A stretch of DNA of 64,000 bases from Hawksworthiomyces lignivorus (lineage: Eukaryota > Ascomycota > Sordariomycetes > Ophiostomatales > Ophiostomataceae). Shown piece after piece: positions 1 to 10,579 of the stretch (within the stretch, counting starts at the first letter, position 1; the number at the start of each line of letters is the position of its first letter). The notes under the pieces were generated by a model. That model searched no databases and had not been told where the DNA came from. It saw nothing but the letters and a program-made list of their open reading frames with translations. Position numbers and translations under genes: made by a program. The stretch is taken from NCBI GenBank assembly GCA_002917075.1, contig NTMA01000047.1:186001-250000 (forward strand), read 5' to 3'.

Positions 1-645
1 CATCCTTCAGGTGGTACTTGGACTTGCTGTACTCGAACTCGATATGCAGGCAGTCCTCGATACCCACGTCCATCTTGATGGGCGTGTTCATCTCCGGCGG
101 GATCCGGTAGCTGTATACCCAGATGTCCTTTTCGCGGATGACGTCGGCCATGCGGCGGGAGACGGTGACGCGAACAAAATATCGAAGCTTGACGTTGATC
201 CCGTTGTACGACTCGTACTGCTTCTCTACGTTTTTGAAGTTGAAGTCGAAGGTCTGGGGATGCTGGAGCTCTCCAGGCGCGGCCAGCTCTTGAACAAGGG
301 ACAGGAACTCGTAGTGGTTGCCACGGTCGAAGAACATTTCTATTCCACAGAGCAGTCAGAAAATCGGCGCATAGCGCAAGAAACGGAAGAAAAGACGCAG
401 AAACAAAGGAGGGGATAATGCCGCCTACCAATCGTCCCTATGAACTGCACTTTGATGCCCGTGTGCTCGAGACGCTTGCCATCTTTGGGTCGGATAGTGA
501 CTGCGCCCTTAACCGACTCGCCATCCATGAACAGCGGAGCCTTTTCGCGACGGTTCTTGTCGAGCCGGATATCGACCATGGAGCGCTCATCGTTGTTCTC
601 CAGGACAATATCAATGTCCACGGGGGTGGAAAAGAAGTACGACAT
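1..645 (-). CDS. VPS26: Vacuolar protein sorting 26 (retromer subunit), 5' part
   Basis: Arrestin-fold subunit of the retromer cargo-selective core (VPS35-VPS29-VPS26), which recycles receptors from endosomes to the Golgi. Exon 1 is 645-429 and exon 2 runs from 339 off the left edge of the window. The 89-bp intron (428-340) starts GTAGG, ends TAG and has a CTGAC branch site. The start [15 protein letters not shown] and the joined stretch [18 protein letters not shown] are hallmark VPS26 sequence, and the later stretch [20 protein letters not shown] also fits. About 185 residues are present, so the C-terminal arrestin half lies outside. The gene is divergent from RPL9 across an 801-bp spacer. 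Family identity is very secure. The splice junction was placed by frame and family match. Confidence 0.95.
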
Positions 646-1446
646 GGCGACGGTTTAAAGAGAATTATGCAACTATTAGAGAGAAAGAGGTGTAGGATGG
701 ACTCTGAAGCTGGAGGGCGCCCGTTGGCTCTTCCCGCTGTCGTGACCGGGAGAGCCTCTAGAGAAATCCAAGGACTGGATAGCTTCCGATTTCCGGGTGG
801 GTCAAGCCAGGAGGTTGGCGATGGCCGTCGAGGTGCTGGCGAGGAATTGAGTCTCAGGACTGTCGCAACCTCAAGACTAGTATGTCTTTGTGTCTGCTGC
901 CAGTTGCAAACGCAAAGATGCTGCCGCCGTATTGTGTCTAGCTGCCCTGTTCCTTTACGTTTGCGTCGTCATCAGGAGATAGAAGGGAACTTGTTCAAGC
1001 TTCACGTACCCACCGCTGCTACTGGCCTGGTTCGGATAATGGATGCCTGCAATATGACCGGATGCACATGACACATCAGGTGACGGCAGAATAAAGCTGC
1101 CAGAGATATAAATGTCACCGCTTTAATAATACTAATTCACGTGATACGAAGAACCCTAGGAGCCTCTCAGTGTGGTTGGGTAAAGTGGGTCTCATTGTCG
1201 GATCTCGGCAAAACATTTATCTTCCTCCCCTCTACGCAAAAAGTGGGTTATGCTGGTTTTGCACACCAAAAATTGCTGGCAAGGGCAAAAAATTCGAAAA
1301 ATTAGTGGAATTTCTGTGTGAGGTAAAAAATTAGGACGTCTGCGTTTGAACATTTTCCCATTTCCACTCATCACCAACTTCACGACAGTCTTTCTTGACG
1401 CCGCCAATCCGCCGTATCTTTTCCTACCCCCGGCCGACGATTCAAG
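646..1446. other. Divergent spacer between VPS26 and RPL9
   Basis: Shared upstream region of two divergent housekeeping genes. It contains the palindrome TCACGTGA at 1137-1144 (core CACGTG, a bHLH-type E-box) and a telobox-like AACCCTA at about 1149-1156. Telobox-like motifs are known from ribosomal protein promoters in several eukaryotes, and their use here is inference. Open frames that cross this stretch show no family resemblance. Confidence 0.5.
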
Positions 1447-2542
1447 ATGAAGTACATTCACTCAGAGGAGACCCTGGAGATCCCAGAGGGAGGTACGAAT
1501 TTCACTTCCATCTGCAACAGAGAAGCGACGCCTTCCAACCCGCCACGGCCGCCGACGCACATCTTCTACCAGCATTATGACTCCTCTTTTCTTCAAATAT
1601 CGACGACAACCGTATGGCAGCTCTGCTGTTGATTTTTGACGACGGAGGACGTGATGCCGGCGAAGAATTGCTGTCGGATGGCCGACCGGCGTGGTGCCAG
1701 GAGGCGCTGGTTTTCAGATTCTGAATGTTTTACTTGGCGACGGCATTTGCGGATCCAGCTGACTCTCTTCTAGTCAAGGTTCATATCAAGTCCAGACTCG
1801 TCACTGTTGAGGGTCCCCGAGGTAAGAACCAAAATCCGACGAGCGAGACGTGGAAGACCGAGAAGGAAATAGCAGCAAGAGAGGGGAGTGGAAGAAACGA
1901 GATTTAGAAAGGGGAAGCGCCAGGATTATAACAGAGAAACGGTCTCTAACATCTCTGTCTAGGAAAACTCACCAAGAACCTGAGCCACGTCGCCGTCAAC
2001 TTCTCTCTGCCCCAGAAGAACGTTATCCAGATCGAGATCCACCACGGCAACCGTAAGAATGTTGCTACTCTGCGCACGGTCCGGACGCTCATCAACAACC
2101 TGATCATCGGCGTGACCAAGGGCTTCAAGTACAAGATGCGCTACGTCTATGCCCATTTCCCCATCAACGTCAACCTGGACAAGAACAGCGAGACCGGCCT
2201 GTTCGAGGTGGAGATCCGCAACTTCATCGGCGAGAAGATCGTGCGGCGCGTGGTCATGCAGCCCGGCGTCGATGTTGAGATTTCCAAGGCCCAGAAGGAC
2301 GAGCTTGTCCTGCTCGGCAACTCCCTGGAGGCGGTGTCCCAGAGCGCGGCAGACATCCAGCAGATCTGCAGAGTCCGGAACAAGGATATCCGGAAGGTGA
2401 GCCAGCCCCCCCCCTGGCGGACATCGCAATATCGAGTTCATCTCGATTCTTCGTCTTATCTTCTATGGACTCGCATTACTAACTTTAATAGTTCCTTGAC
2501 GGTCTGTACGTCTCGGAGAAGGGCAACATTGTCGAGGAGTAA
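1447..2542 (+). CDS. RPL9: 60S ribosomal protein L9 (uL6)
   Basis: Large-subunit ribosomal protein uL6, which sits near the factor-binding region of the 60S subunit. Four exons: 1447-1492, 1774-1821, 1963-2396 and 2492-2542. They join in frame to 192 residues, which is the normal family length (191-192). Recognisable parts are the start MKYIHSEETLEIPEG, the junction into VKVHIKSRLVTVEGPRG, then KLTKNLSHVAVNFSLP, and the end FLDGLYVSEKGNIVEE. The intron lengths are 281, 141 and 95 bp. The last has a TACTAAC branch site at about 2478-2484. A long first intron directly after a short coding exon is common in fungal ribosomal protein genes. A possible AATAAA poly(A) signal lies at 2638-2643. Identity is essentially certain. 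Confidence 0.97.
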
Positions 2543-3253
2543 AGGGTCGGATTCGGATGGGCGAACTGAGAAAACTAAAAATAAACCACAACTGTTTTTA
2601 TAAACAACCAAAACTACGGACGGACGCATTTTCCAAGAATAAACTTCTTTTTTTTTTAACCGAGCTCGACTAGGGGAGTTGACTTGTTTCTCTGGCACTG
2701 CGTTCTGGGTTTGAGGGCTTTTCTTTATATTTTATCTTTTTTGTCAGCTTGCCAAAAAGATAGCCGCCTCTCTGTTTTTCCCTCTATCAATCCGGTATCT
2801 CTTTCTACGGTTCACCGCGGAGCGTGAATGGACATAGAGGAAAAATAAATACATAAAAAAAAGTTGAAACATTAAACAAAGACAGACCATCGAGCTGAGG
2901 CAAGAGTGCAAAGTATGTTGCAGGTGATAAGACGCAGATGCGATTATTTTCAAATTTGTAGTGTATTTTTAATTACATTATGAACAACTGGATATATATA
3001 TATACCAAATCTTCGTCCCTTCGTCCCTCTTGAGATGTCATGCCGTTCTCTGTATTTTCTTTGTTTCTTCAATTCTTCAATTCTTCGTTTCTTGTAATCT
3101 TCGTAAGCAGTGAGCCAATCCAAAACGCCATCGCCATGATCATGAGGCCTTATAAAAGGAGAAATTAATGCAATCAAATAGGAAAAATGAAAGAGGCGGC
3201 ATTAAATGCGAAATATATACGGAAGAAAGGGATGCGGGTGGCTGGAGGCGCCT
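2543..3253. other. Convergent 3' spacer
   Basis: 3' flanks of RPL9 (+) and the cysteine-rich membrane protein gene (-). The stretch is AT-rich with several A and T runs. AATAAA at 2638-2643 could serve as the RPL9 poly(A) signal. I see no gene here. Confidence 0.5.
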
Positions 3254-4601
3254 CTATGACCGCCGGGAATTGCGCGACTGCCGCGACGGCCGTGATGCAC
3301 GGGAGATCCGCGTAACCTCAGTGCGGCGGCTTCCCCTGGTCCCTCTCGAACGTCTTGATTCACGGCTGCCTGGAGGAGGAGTTAGCATGGAGCGCGTCTT
3401 GGAAGAGAGCAGGAAGAGCAGAGGAAAAGGAAAAAAAAAACTTACTGTAGCCGGTGGACGTGTAGGAGCCGCTGTAGTAGGCGCTGCTGATGTCGCTGCG
3501 GGCGCGGAGGGGCCGCTGGCGGTCCTTGTTCTTGTCGTGGCGGCGGAGGCCGAGGAGGAGGAGGAGGGTGCCTGCGGCGGCGCCGAGGCCGAGCCAGCCC
3601 TTGCCGCTGCTCTTGCGCTTCTCGCTGATCTCGACGCCGGACGACGAGGGCGGCGGCGGGCGGGCGGCGCCGAACCAGCCCGAGTGGCGGTCGCGGCTGC
3701 TGCTGTGGCGGCGGATGCGCTCCTCCTCGACGATGGTGACGTCTTCCTCGCGCTCGCGGCGGCGGCCCAGGCCCAGCACGGCCAGCAGGCCGTGCCACAG
3801 GCCGCGCACCAGGACGCAGGCGCAGAAGGCGATGAGCAGCGCCACGCCCGCCAGCGTGCCGATGACGATGCCGGCGATGGCGCCGCCCGACAGCGAGCTG
3901 GACGAGCCGCCGCCCCCGCCCACGCCCACGGTCGACGTGCCCGAGGCGCCCACGGCGGTGCCGCTGACGCCCGTCGCGCCGCCCGAGGTGACGCGATACG
4001 GCGCGCTGTACGGCGTCGTGACGACCACACCGCTGCTCGTGTACGTAGACCAGTAGGTCGTGGTCGCGGGAGGCGAAGGCGCGGTGGTCGTCGCACCCCC
4101 GCCCCCGCCGCCCCAGCCGCCGCCCGCGTTGGCCGAACACTGGCCCTCGTAGGCGCAGTACTGCCAGCTCGCGCAGCAGATGCTGCCGCAGGCAATCTGG
4201 CCGGTGCCGGCCTGGGGCACGCAGGCGGCGCCGCCAGCTGTCGTGGCAGCCGGGAAGAGGGAGCTGTACGTGCTGGTGAAGGTCTCCGTCAGCGTCCAGG
4301 TGGTGGTGTAAAAGTTGTAGCCGCCGCCGACTGCAGTGTTCTTGCAGCCGGCAATGCCGTTGGCCGTGTAGCACTGCTGGCCGGAACCGCAGCAGTACAT
4401 GTTGTTATAGCCGCAATACTGGGCGCAGCCCCGCGGCATGAGGTAACCGAAGCCGGCATCGTGTATGTCATCTTTTGGGTGGGGACGAGCGGCTGCTGGA
4501 GAAGAGCTGAGAAGAAGTAGCGAGAGGAGAGCAGGGACCCCCACCCGAAGGCCGGTGCGGAGCTCTTGCGGCATTGGTGGAGCTTGTTTATAAGAGGCCA
4601 C
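3254..4601 (-). CDS. Cysteine-rich single-pass surface protein with Arg/Ser-rich tail
   Basis: I recognise the architecture (a fungal Mid2/WSC-like layout) but not a named family. Exon 1 is 4601-3446 and exon 2 is 3369-3254. The 76-bp intron starts GTAAGT and ends CAG, with a GCTAAC branch site. The product is about 423 residues. In order it has a hydrophobic N-terminal signal (LLSLLLLSSSPAAA), an ectodomain with many Cys including two CC pairs (MYCCGSGQQC, ICCASWQYC), Gly/Ser/Thr linkers, one membrane span (GAIAGIVIGTLAGVALLIAF) and a charged cytosolic tail. Exon 2 adds 38 residues, of which 13 are Arg and 11 Ser. Met1 at 4601 or Met10 at 4574 could be the start, and Met10 gives a more compact signal peptide. 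A wall-sensor or adhesion role is inference from architecture. Reading through the intron gives a different short tail. Confidence 0.8.
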
Positions 4602-6027
4602 GGGAAACGGAGTTAAATTGAGGACGGTGTCAAGGCCCCGCCGACCTCGTTGATCTGCTAGACAGAAGACTGACAGCTTCCCGAGTCTAGTAAAATTCGA
4701 ACGACTGGAATGTGACGCGGCTGAAGTTGGTGGGGTGAGTCGTATAAGAAGATCGTTGATGTAGTGAGACCGGAGCTGTCAAACGATGAAAGCCGTTTCG
4801 GTGATGCCTAGGACGGGACGAAAATATATGTGAAACAAACTCAAGGAGAATGTCTAAGTCCCTACAGCCGTTGAAATTGAGTCCGAGTCCAAGGTGACGA
4901 TCTTTGTCCTCTTCTGCGTCGCCCTATGTCTTTTTCGCGGGGATGAGCTAGCTTTGCCAAGCTATTGGGTAGAAATGCCGTCACCAGCTTAAGGTGAGAA
5001 CAGAGTCTTCAACAAGACCAATGCGCTATAAGTGAGAGACCGCCGAGATCGTGACGATAAAAATGTGAAAATAGAAAGAAGAAAAAAGAAAACCAAATGT
5101 TTGGAATGTTGTATACAATTTTTTACTCTCCGGTACTGCAGATAAAGGTTGCAGCAAGTTTTTAAACAAGGCGGGAGGCATTTGACTGCCAAAAGCAAGG
5201 CAGAAAAGAAAATGGCTGGGGGTGTGAAGGTGGTGGTGGTGGGTGGGACGCCGGGCGTTGGCCAGCGTGTAGTGGGCAGTAAACGGGGCAAACACGAGAA
5301 AACATGGCTTGCAGCCACAGCAAAATACAGGGGCCAAATGGAGTCCGTAGAGCCTCTCATCTCGCCCAGCCTCCTCTCTTGTTTGCTTCTGTATTGTGCC
5401 AACCTCGCGCATTTCGAGAATTTCTTCACTGATTGCCAAAACAGGACTGGCTCCTCCCATTTCGCCATGCTGTCAGATTATCAACATCCTTGTCCCAAAA
5501 AAATTGAAGAGCTAATAGTGGAGGATCGCCATTTATTTCTTCTACTGTAATCTCCTTGGATCTAGTTTTTCTGGCTCCTTTTCCCCTGTTTCGGTTCGAT
5601 CCATTCATCGTACTAGAGGCAAGGCTCGCTCAAGCTGGCCTGCCGAGACATAATTGCGAACCAGGAAAAGCAAGAAAACTATTATTCCCCGAAAATCTTT
5701 CATACGAGAGTTCCTTCGCGCCGTTACATCTCCGTTGGCACGAGGTGTAGCTGGGTCCAGCATCAACCAATCGGGCATCACCAGCTGGTGCAAAGATGCG
5801 TCACGGATGCAGCTCGTCGATAGCTGTGGGATGTTTACTTTGCCGCCCCACTTGCTGACGGGACGACTATCGATTAATCCCTCACGTGTTGTATCACGTG
5901 TAATGACAAGGGCCCGTAGGATATTGACGTCGTCACTACTAAAGCAATCGAGTAACCCCAAAGACAAAACTTGTCGTTATGTGCAATTCCTTTTCGTATT
6001 TAATGATTCCCGAGGGATCAGCTTCCC
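4602..6027. other. Spacer between surface-protein gene and 5S rRNA
   Basis: Upstream region of the minus-strand surface-protein gene. Two CACGTG E-boxes lie 12 bp apart at 5883-5888 and 5895-5900, about 130-145 bp before the 5S gene. Several open frames of 100-160 codons cross it but have no recognisable domain and overlap one another on both strands, so I do not call them genes. Confidence 0.4.
5997..6003 (+). promoter_or_regulatory. TATA-like element of the 5S rRNA gene
   Basis: TATTTAA lies 25-31 bp before the predicted 5S start at 6028. Upstream TATA-like elements at about this distance are known to be needed for Neurospora 5S genes. The position agrees, but function here is inferred. 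Confidence 0.5.
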
Positions 6028-6146
6028 ACGTACGACCATAGGTGTTGGAAAGCTCGGGATCCCGTCCGCTCTCCCCTAGATAAGCCAGCAACCGCCAGAT
6101 TAGTAGCTGGGTCGGTGACGACCAGCGAATCCCTGGTGTTGTACGT
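6028..6146 (+). rRNA. 5S ribosomal RNA, dispersed copy
   Basis: A 119-bp match to ascomycete 5S rRNA, read by eye. The 5' end ACGTACGACCATAGG pairs with the 3' end GTTGTACGT to close helix I (one G-U pair). The middle holds CGGGATCCCGTCCGCTCTCC, the internal-control stretch GATAAGCCAGCAACC, then GATTAGTAGCTGGGTCGG and TGACGACCAGCGAATCCC, all diagnostic 5S blocks. Pol III transcription is expected: a TATA-like box sits about 25-31 bp upstream and a run of nine T follows (6146-6154). Filamentous ascomycetes scatter single 5S genes through the genome rather than keeping them in the rDNA repeat. The copy looks intact and lies 551 bp before VMA13 on the same strand. Confidence 0.93.
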
Positions 6147-6154
6147 TTTTTTTT
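6146..6154 (+). terminator. Pol III terminator of 5S rRNA
   Basis: A run of nine T on the sense strand, overlapping the last base of helix I, is the standard RNA polymerase III stop signal. Confidence 0.8.
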
Positions 6155-6697
6155 ATTTATTTTTTTATACTTTCTCATTAATTCAATTCTCATGGAGCCT
6201 CATCATACCTTGTATATTTAATGTTTCCACTCCTGAAATACAAATTTTCGTCTTGCCCAGTTCGTCCTGTTTCTCGGCCCTGTCTGCGTGTTAGTAAGAT
6301 CACAACCTACCGCCACACGTGGCTGTGTAACGCGGCATTTTGTGGCCCAAGCTTCAAAGAGCTTTGCGGGGCCTTTTTCTCCCTCAGTGGCAGAGCTTCT
6401 CACTGGCAAACCTACTATCAATCCGCGCATACTGCAGCGTCCAGCGTCCTTTTCCTTCATATTATCCCGGCTGAACGACTGCATCCACACACCCATTTTG
6501 CATGATCTATTCCCTCCTTCTCTCGAAAGATCGGCAAGCGGTGACGGGGAATTCAATATTGTAGCCAAGTAGCCAAGCACTCAGATTTCAGCTCACTTCG
6601 CCGGACTTTCTCTCTTCGTCTACGCAAATCAACATCGTCAGCCTTGTGACCTTCTTCTCTACCAATAAGACGACGACTCCCTCCCACCCTCTTCATC
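6155..6697. other. VMA13 upstream region
   Basis: Region between the 5S terminator and the VMA13 start codon. The last 100 bp are pyrimidine-rich, as is common in fungal leaders. Two overlapping open frames of about 94-120 codons run through it in different frames, but neither resembles a protein family. Confidence 0.4.
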
Positions 6698-8271
6698 ATG
6701 TCCTTCGACGCCCCGACTTACTTGACGGCCCTCCAGAACAATATCCGCACGCGGCCCATTCCGTGGGATGGCGCCGTCCGTGCTGGGACCGTGCTAGAGT
6801 GGCAGCTTGCCAAGATCCGGGCAGTTGACAAGGTGAAGAAAGAGGTGCGGAAACAAGCCGTCGAGAACGATCTAGATGGCTACCGGATATTGTTTGTGGG
6901 GGGAAGCGCTGCCGACCAGCCAAGCGTGCTGCAGTCGGCCGCCAAGCGCACGGACGTCGTCCAGTACATACTTGTGCTCCTAAACGACCTCCTAGAGAGC
7001 GTCCCGTCCCTGGCAAAGGCGATCCTGGCCTCTCCGGCACAGAAGGATCCCTATCGCGATCTCCTTCCGCTGCTGGCCCACTCCAACAACACTGATGACC
7101 CGGTCCCTCTCCTGGCATCGACAGCGCTGACCTCCCTGCTGGCAGCGTCGCGGGACGAGTCAACCATCACACTCGAGCGGGCTCTGCCTGCGCTGCTGAG
7201 CTACCTGTCCTCGCTGTCCCTGCAGACCGCCGACGCAGGCCTGCAGGATATTGGCGTGCAAGAGGCATCGTCGCTCCTGTACAGCCAGGCCACGCGGCAG
7301 CAGTTCTGGGCGCAGAGGAGCGAGACGGTCACCCCGCTGGTCGCGATCCTGCGGACGGCTGCTGGCGTGAGCAGCGGCGGCGGCGAGGAGACAGCGGCTG
7401 GCCTGTGGCGGGCAACCGGTGCCTCCAACGGAGCAGGATCTGCTGCCGCCGGTCGCATCGGCGCTCTGCTAGAAGGGTCCATTGGCGGTGGAGTAGGTCT
7501 CCAGCTGCTGTACCATGTGCTGTTGGTTCTGTGGCAGCTGTCCTTCGACGCTGCCGACGTAGGTGACGACCTGAACGAGTAAGCCTCTGCCCACGCCCTT
7601 ATATTTCTGCCGACTGGTTTTGCTGACTATCTGCGCCTTCTCGCAGCGAATACGACATCGTCCTCCTCTACACCCAGCTGCTGCGCCTGTCGCCAAAGGA
7701 GAAGACGACCCGGCTGCTGGTCGCCACTCTCTTCAACCTGCTGTCCGCCAACCGCGCGACACTCCTCCCGACGGCCGTGCTCGCCCGCCTCCCCGCCATC
7801 CTGAAGAACACGGTCGCCGGCCGCACCCAGAACACCGACCCCGATCTGCAGGACGACCTGCAGCAGCTGCGCGAGCTCCTCGACGACTACACGGCCACCA
7901 AGACCACCTTTGACGAGTACGTCGCCGAGGTCTCCACCGGCCACCTGCGCTGGTCGCCGCCGCACCGCAGCACCGTGTTCTGGGCCGAGAACGCCCGCCG
8001 CATCCTGGACGCCGACAACGGCGCCATCCCGCGCAAGCTGGCCGAGATCATGGCCAAGCCCTGGGACAACGACAAGGCCGTGCTGGCCATCGCCTGCAAC
8101 GACGTCGGCTGCCTGGTGCGCGAGGTGCCCGAGCGGCGAGGCGCCCTCGAGAAGCTAGGGCTCAAGACCCGCGTCATGGAGCTGATGGGCGAGGCCGACG
8201 AGAACGTGCGGTGGGAGAGCCTCCAGGCCCTGGGCGGGTGGCTCAAGTACAGCTTTGAGACAGCGAAATAG
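6698..8271 (+). CDS. VMA13: V-type proton ATPase subunit H
   Basis: Regulatory subunit H of the peripheral V1 sector. It activates the assembled vacuolar H+-ATPase and silences ATP hydrolysis in free V1. Exon 1 is 6698-7578 and exon 2 is 7647-8271. The 68-bp intron (GTAAGC...GCAG, with a TGCTGAC branch site) joins LNDEYDIVLLYTQLLRLS in frame. The product is 501 residues against 478 in yeast. It is mostly helical HEAT/armadillo-like repeats. The C-terminal domain holds typical subunit-H sequence such as HRSTVFWAENARRI, VLAIACNDVGCLVREVPE and ENVRWESLQALGGWL. A Gly/Ser/Ala-rich insert near residues 225-255 is variable linker. Identity is secure. Confidence 0.95.
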
Positions 8272-8543
8272 GACATGGCATATTATTTTTTCCCTCTTGG
8301 CAGCTTTTTTTCTTTTGGTTTTTGTGTGTCTTGGTTTGCTTTGCATCGTGCGGCCAACGACCCGTCATATGCTTTTATGTTTTGGTTTCTTCTTTCCTTG
8401 TTCATTCTGTATTTGATAGATCCAGTCATATTACACAAATATGTTATTTTACTTATTTACTGGAACCGCCTCGGGCGCGTACTAATAGAATTTACTATTA
8501 AAGACTAAACATATGTGCAGATGCTACCTCGTCTCGCTCTTTG

Positions 8544-10579
8544 TCATTTTGTACTTCGTAATCCCCTGCCATGAATAAACAGGGACGCTGCCACGGCCAC
8601 GAGGGCCACCACAGCCGATGCAGTAAATGCATACTGCAGCCCAATGTAGTAGACATATCGGGCCTTGGGCTGCAGATCTGGTGGGAGATCCAGCAAAGCA
8701 GACACCGAATGCCGCAGCTCGTCGACAACCTTGTCCTTGTTCGGGAAATTGTCACCTAGTGCTGCCGGCAGACGCGTGCTCAACGTCGTCTGCAGGATGG
8801 CCGACGTGATCGCCACGCCCCAGACCATTCCGATGGACCGAATGAGATACACCGAGGATGCCGACACGGCGTGGTCTTTGTCGCATGTTATTAGCAGTTT
8901 TTATCAATGGCACAAAAACAATGCAACATAAGCTAGACGGGAAGTCGACATACCTGCGTGCTCAAACGTTGCAAGAGAGGTAAACAGAATCCCGGGAAAG
9001 ACAATACCCTGGCCCAGGTTCGCCGGGAAGATGTACACCAAGTACTTCCACGAGGCCACCCCCTCGAAGCCCAGACTGGCCACCAGCCCGTTTCCCAGCA
9101 CCATCAGCGCCGCTCCCAGCCGCACCAGCGTCGTCAGCCGGCCCCAGCGGGACATCACTACGCCGGCGACGAGCCCGCCGATGGGCGTGGCCAGGGAGGG
9201 AATGGCCAGGCGCGCGCCCGCCTTCGTGGCGGAGTCCTGCAGGACGACCTGGAAATACAGCGGCAGGCTGAAGAGGTAGGCGTACGCCGCGAGCCCAACG
9301 CAGATGTTGGCCAGCTGCGTGAACACGGGCAGCCGGCCGCGGAGCAGGCGCAGGGGGATCATGGGGGCCACCTGCTTGCTGCGCCAGGGGCCCTCCACCA
9401 TGACGAACAGGCCCAGGAGCACGACGCTCGCGAGCAGCGAGCCGATCACCCAGGGGCTGCTCCAGGGCAGCTCGTTGCCACCGAGGCTGAGGCCGACCAG
9501 CTGGACGGACACGCCAACGACGAGCAGCAGCGCCCCGATGACGTCGATGCGGGACCACGTATCGGCCCAGGCCGATACAAATGAGCGGCGGCGGCGGCGG
9601 GAAGGCGCATCGGCTGCGTCGTCGCGTCCGCTGTCGCTGCCGCCTTCGCCTTCGCCTGCGCTGTGGGTAGACGCTGGCGGGTCTTGGATCACCCGCCAGC
9701 CCATCACAAACACCGCCACCGACACGGGCACCTGCGCGGCAAAGCACCACCGCCAGCCGATTGTGTCCGTGATTGTGCCGCCAAATGAGGCGCCGCATAT
9801 GGCGCCGAACCCGTACACTCCGTTCTGCATCGCCTGGAACATGCCGCGGCGGCGGAAGGGAATCATATCAGAGTTCACGATTGTCGCTGCAGTAGCAGTG
9901 ATTTACGGTTAGCGACGTCGAAAAGCAGCGACAATAGAAAAGAACGAAGCCCGCTCTTACCCATGGTCATGAGCCCGCCACCGCCTAGTCCAGCGAGAGC
10001 CCTGGCGCAGTTCAGTGTCACAATGCCAGGCGCGGCAGCACACCCGGCACAGCCGGCCGCAAACGTCGCCGTTGATAATAAGAAGCAGAGGCGGCGTCCG
10101 ACTAGATCAGACACGCGCCCATATAGCGGCTGAAAGGCCGTGCTCGTCACCAGGTACGAGGTGGTCAGCCATGACGCCGCATTGGCTGCCGAGAAGTCGG
10201 AGCTTATGACTGCGTAGGTGGACGCCGTGATCGTGCCATCGAAACCGGACAGGAACACGTTGGCCATGAGGGCAACTTGGATCCACAAGAAGCCAGCTGG
10301 CGGGGTCCAGGATGTATGCTCAGCATGTTGCTGAGCATCACTTCCGCCTGCCTCTACATCTGCATCATCATCATTAGTGTCCTCCTCAAATGCACCCGCT
10401 GCCACAGCTAGCAGCGGCTGGTCTTCGATAAAATGAGCAACGTTCTCATCAAGGCCAAGGCTTTGCCGGGTAGTTTGATGGTCATCCTGACTGCCATCTA
10501 TGGAAAATACGTGGTCCGAACTACCATGAGGGCCACCGCCATGTCTAGTTCTCCTCTCTTTCCCGTCTAGAAGCTGCAT
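8544..10579 (-). CDS. MFS transporter, Vba/Fnx1-like (vacuolar amino acid family)
   Basis: Major facilitator protein of the 14-span DHA2 type. Its closest known relatives are the S. cerevisiae Vba and S. pombe Fnx1 vacuolar basic amino acid transporters. Exons are 10579-9961, 9886-8954 and 8875-8544, with introns of 74 and 78 bp. The product is 627 residues. After a polar tail of about 95 residues come the first span with GFDGTITAST (Asp at about 113), the loop motif GRVSDLVGRR (about 154-163), and the family-typical ATIVNSDMIPFRRRGMFQAM followed by GWRWCFAAQVPVSV. The tail contains EDQPLL (residues 52-57), which fits the acidic dileucine pattern [DE]xxxL[LI] used for AP-3 sorting to vacuoles. 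The gene is convergent with VMA13 (272-bp gap). The substrate is inferred; drug export is the main alternative. Confidence 0.88.

Noticed and set aside
1493..1773. Possible box C/D snoRNA in RPL9 intron 1
   Set aside because: GTGATGC is not a good C box and the CTGA nearby has no closing stem. A covariance search would be needed to revive it.
3168..4520. 450-codon plus-strand frame rich in Ala/Arg/Gly
   Set aside because: Antisense shadow of the GC-rich surface-protein gene. That gene has a signal peptide, a Cys pattern, a membrane span and a proper intron.
4989..5468. 159-codon minus-strand frame near the 5S gene
   Set aside because: Two overlapping minus frames and one plus frame cover the same bases. 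None looks like a protein.
5590..5600. GGTTCGATCC, a tRNA T-loop-like string
   Set aside because: Flanking bases do not pair as a T stem, and no other tRNA arms are present.
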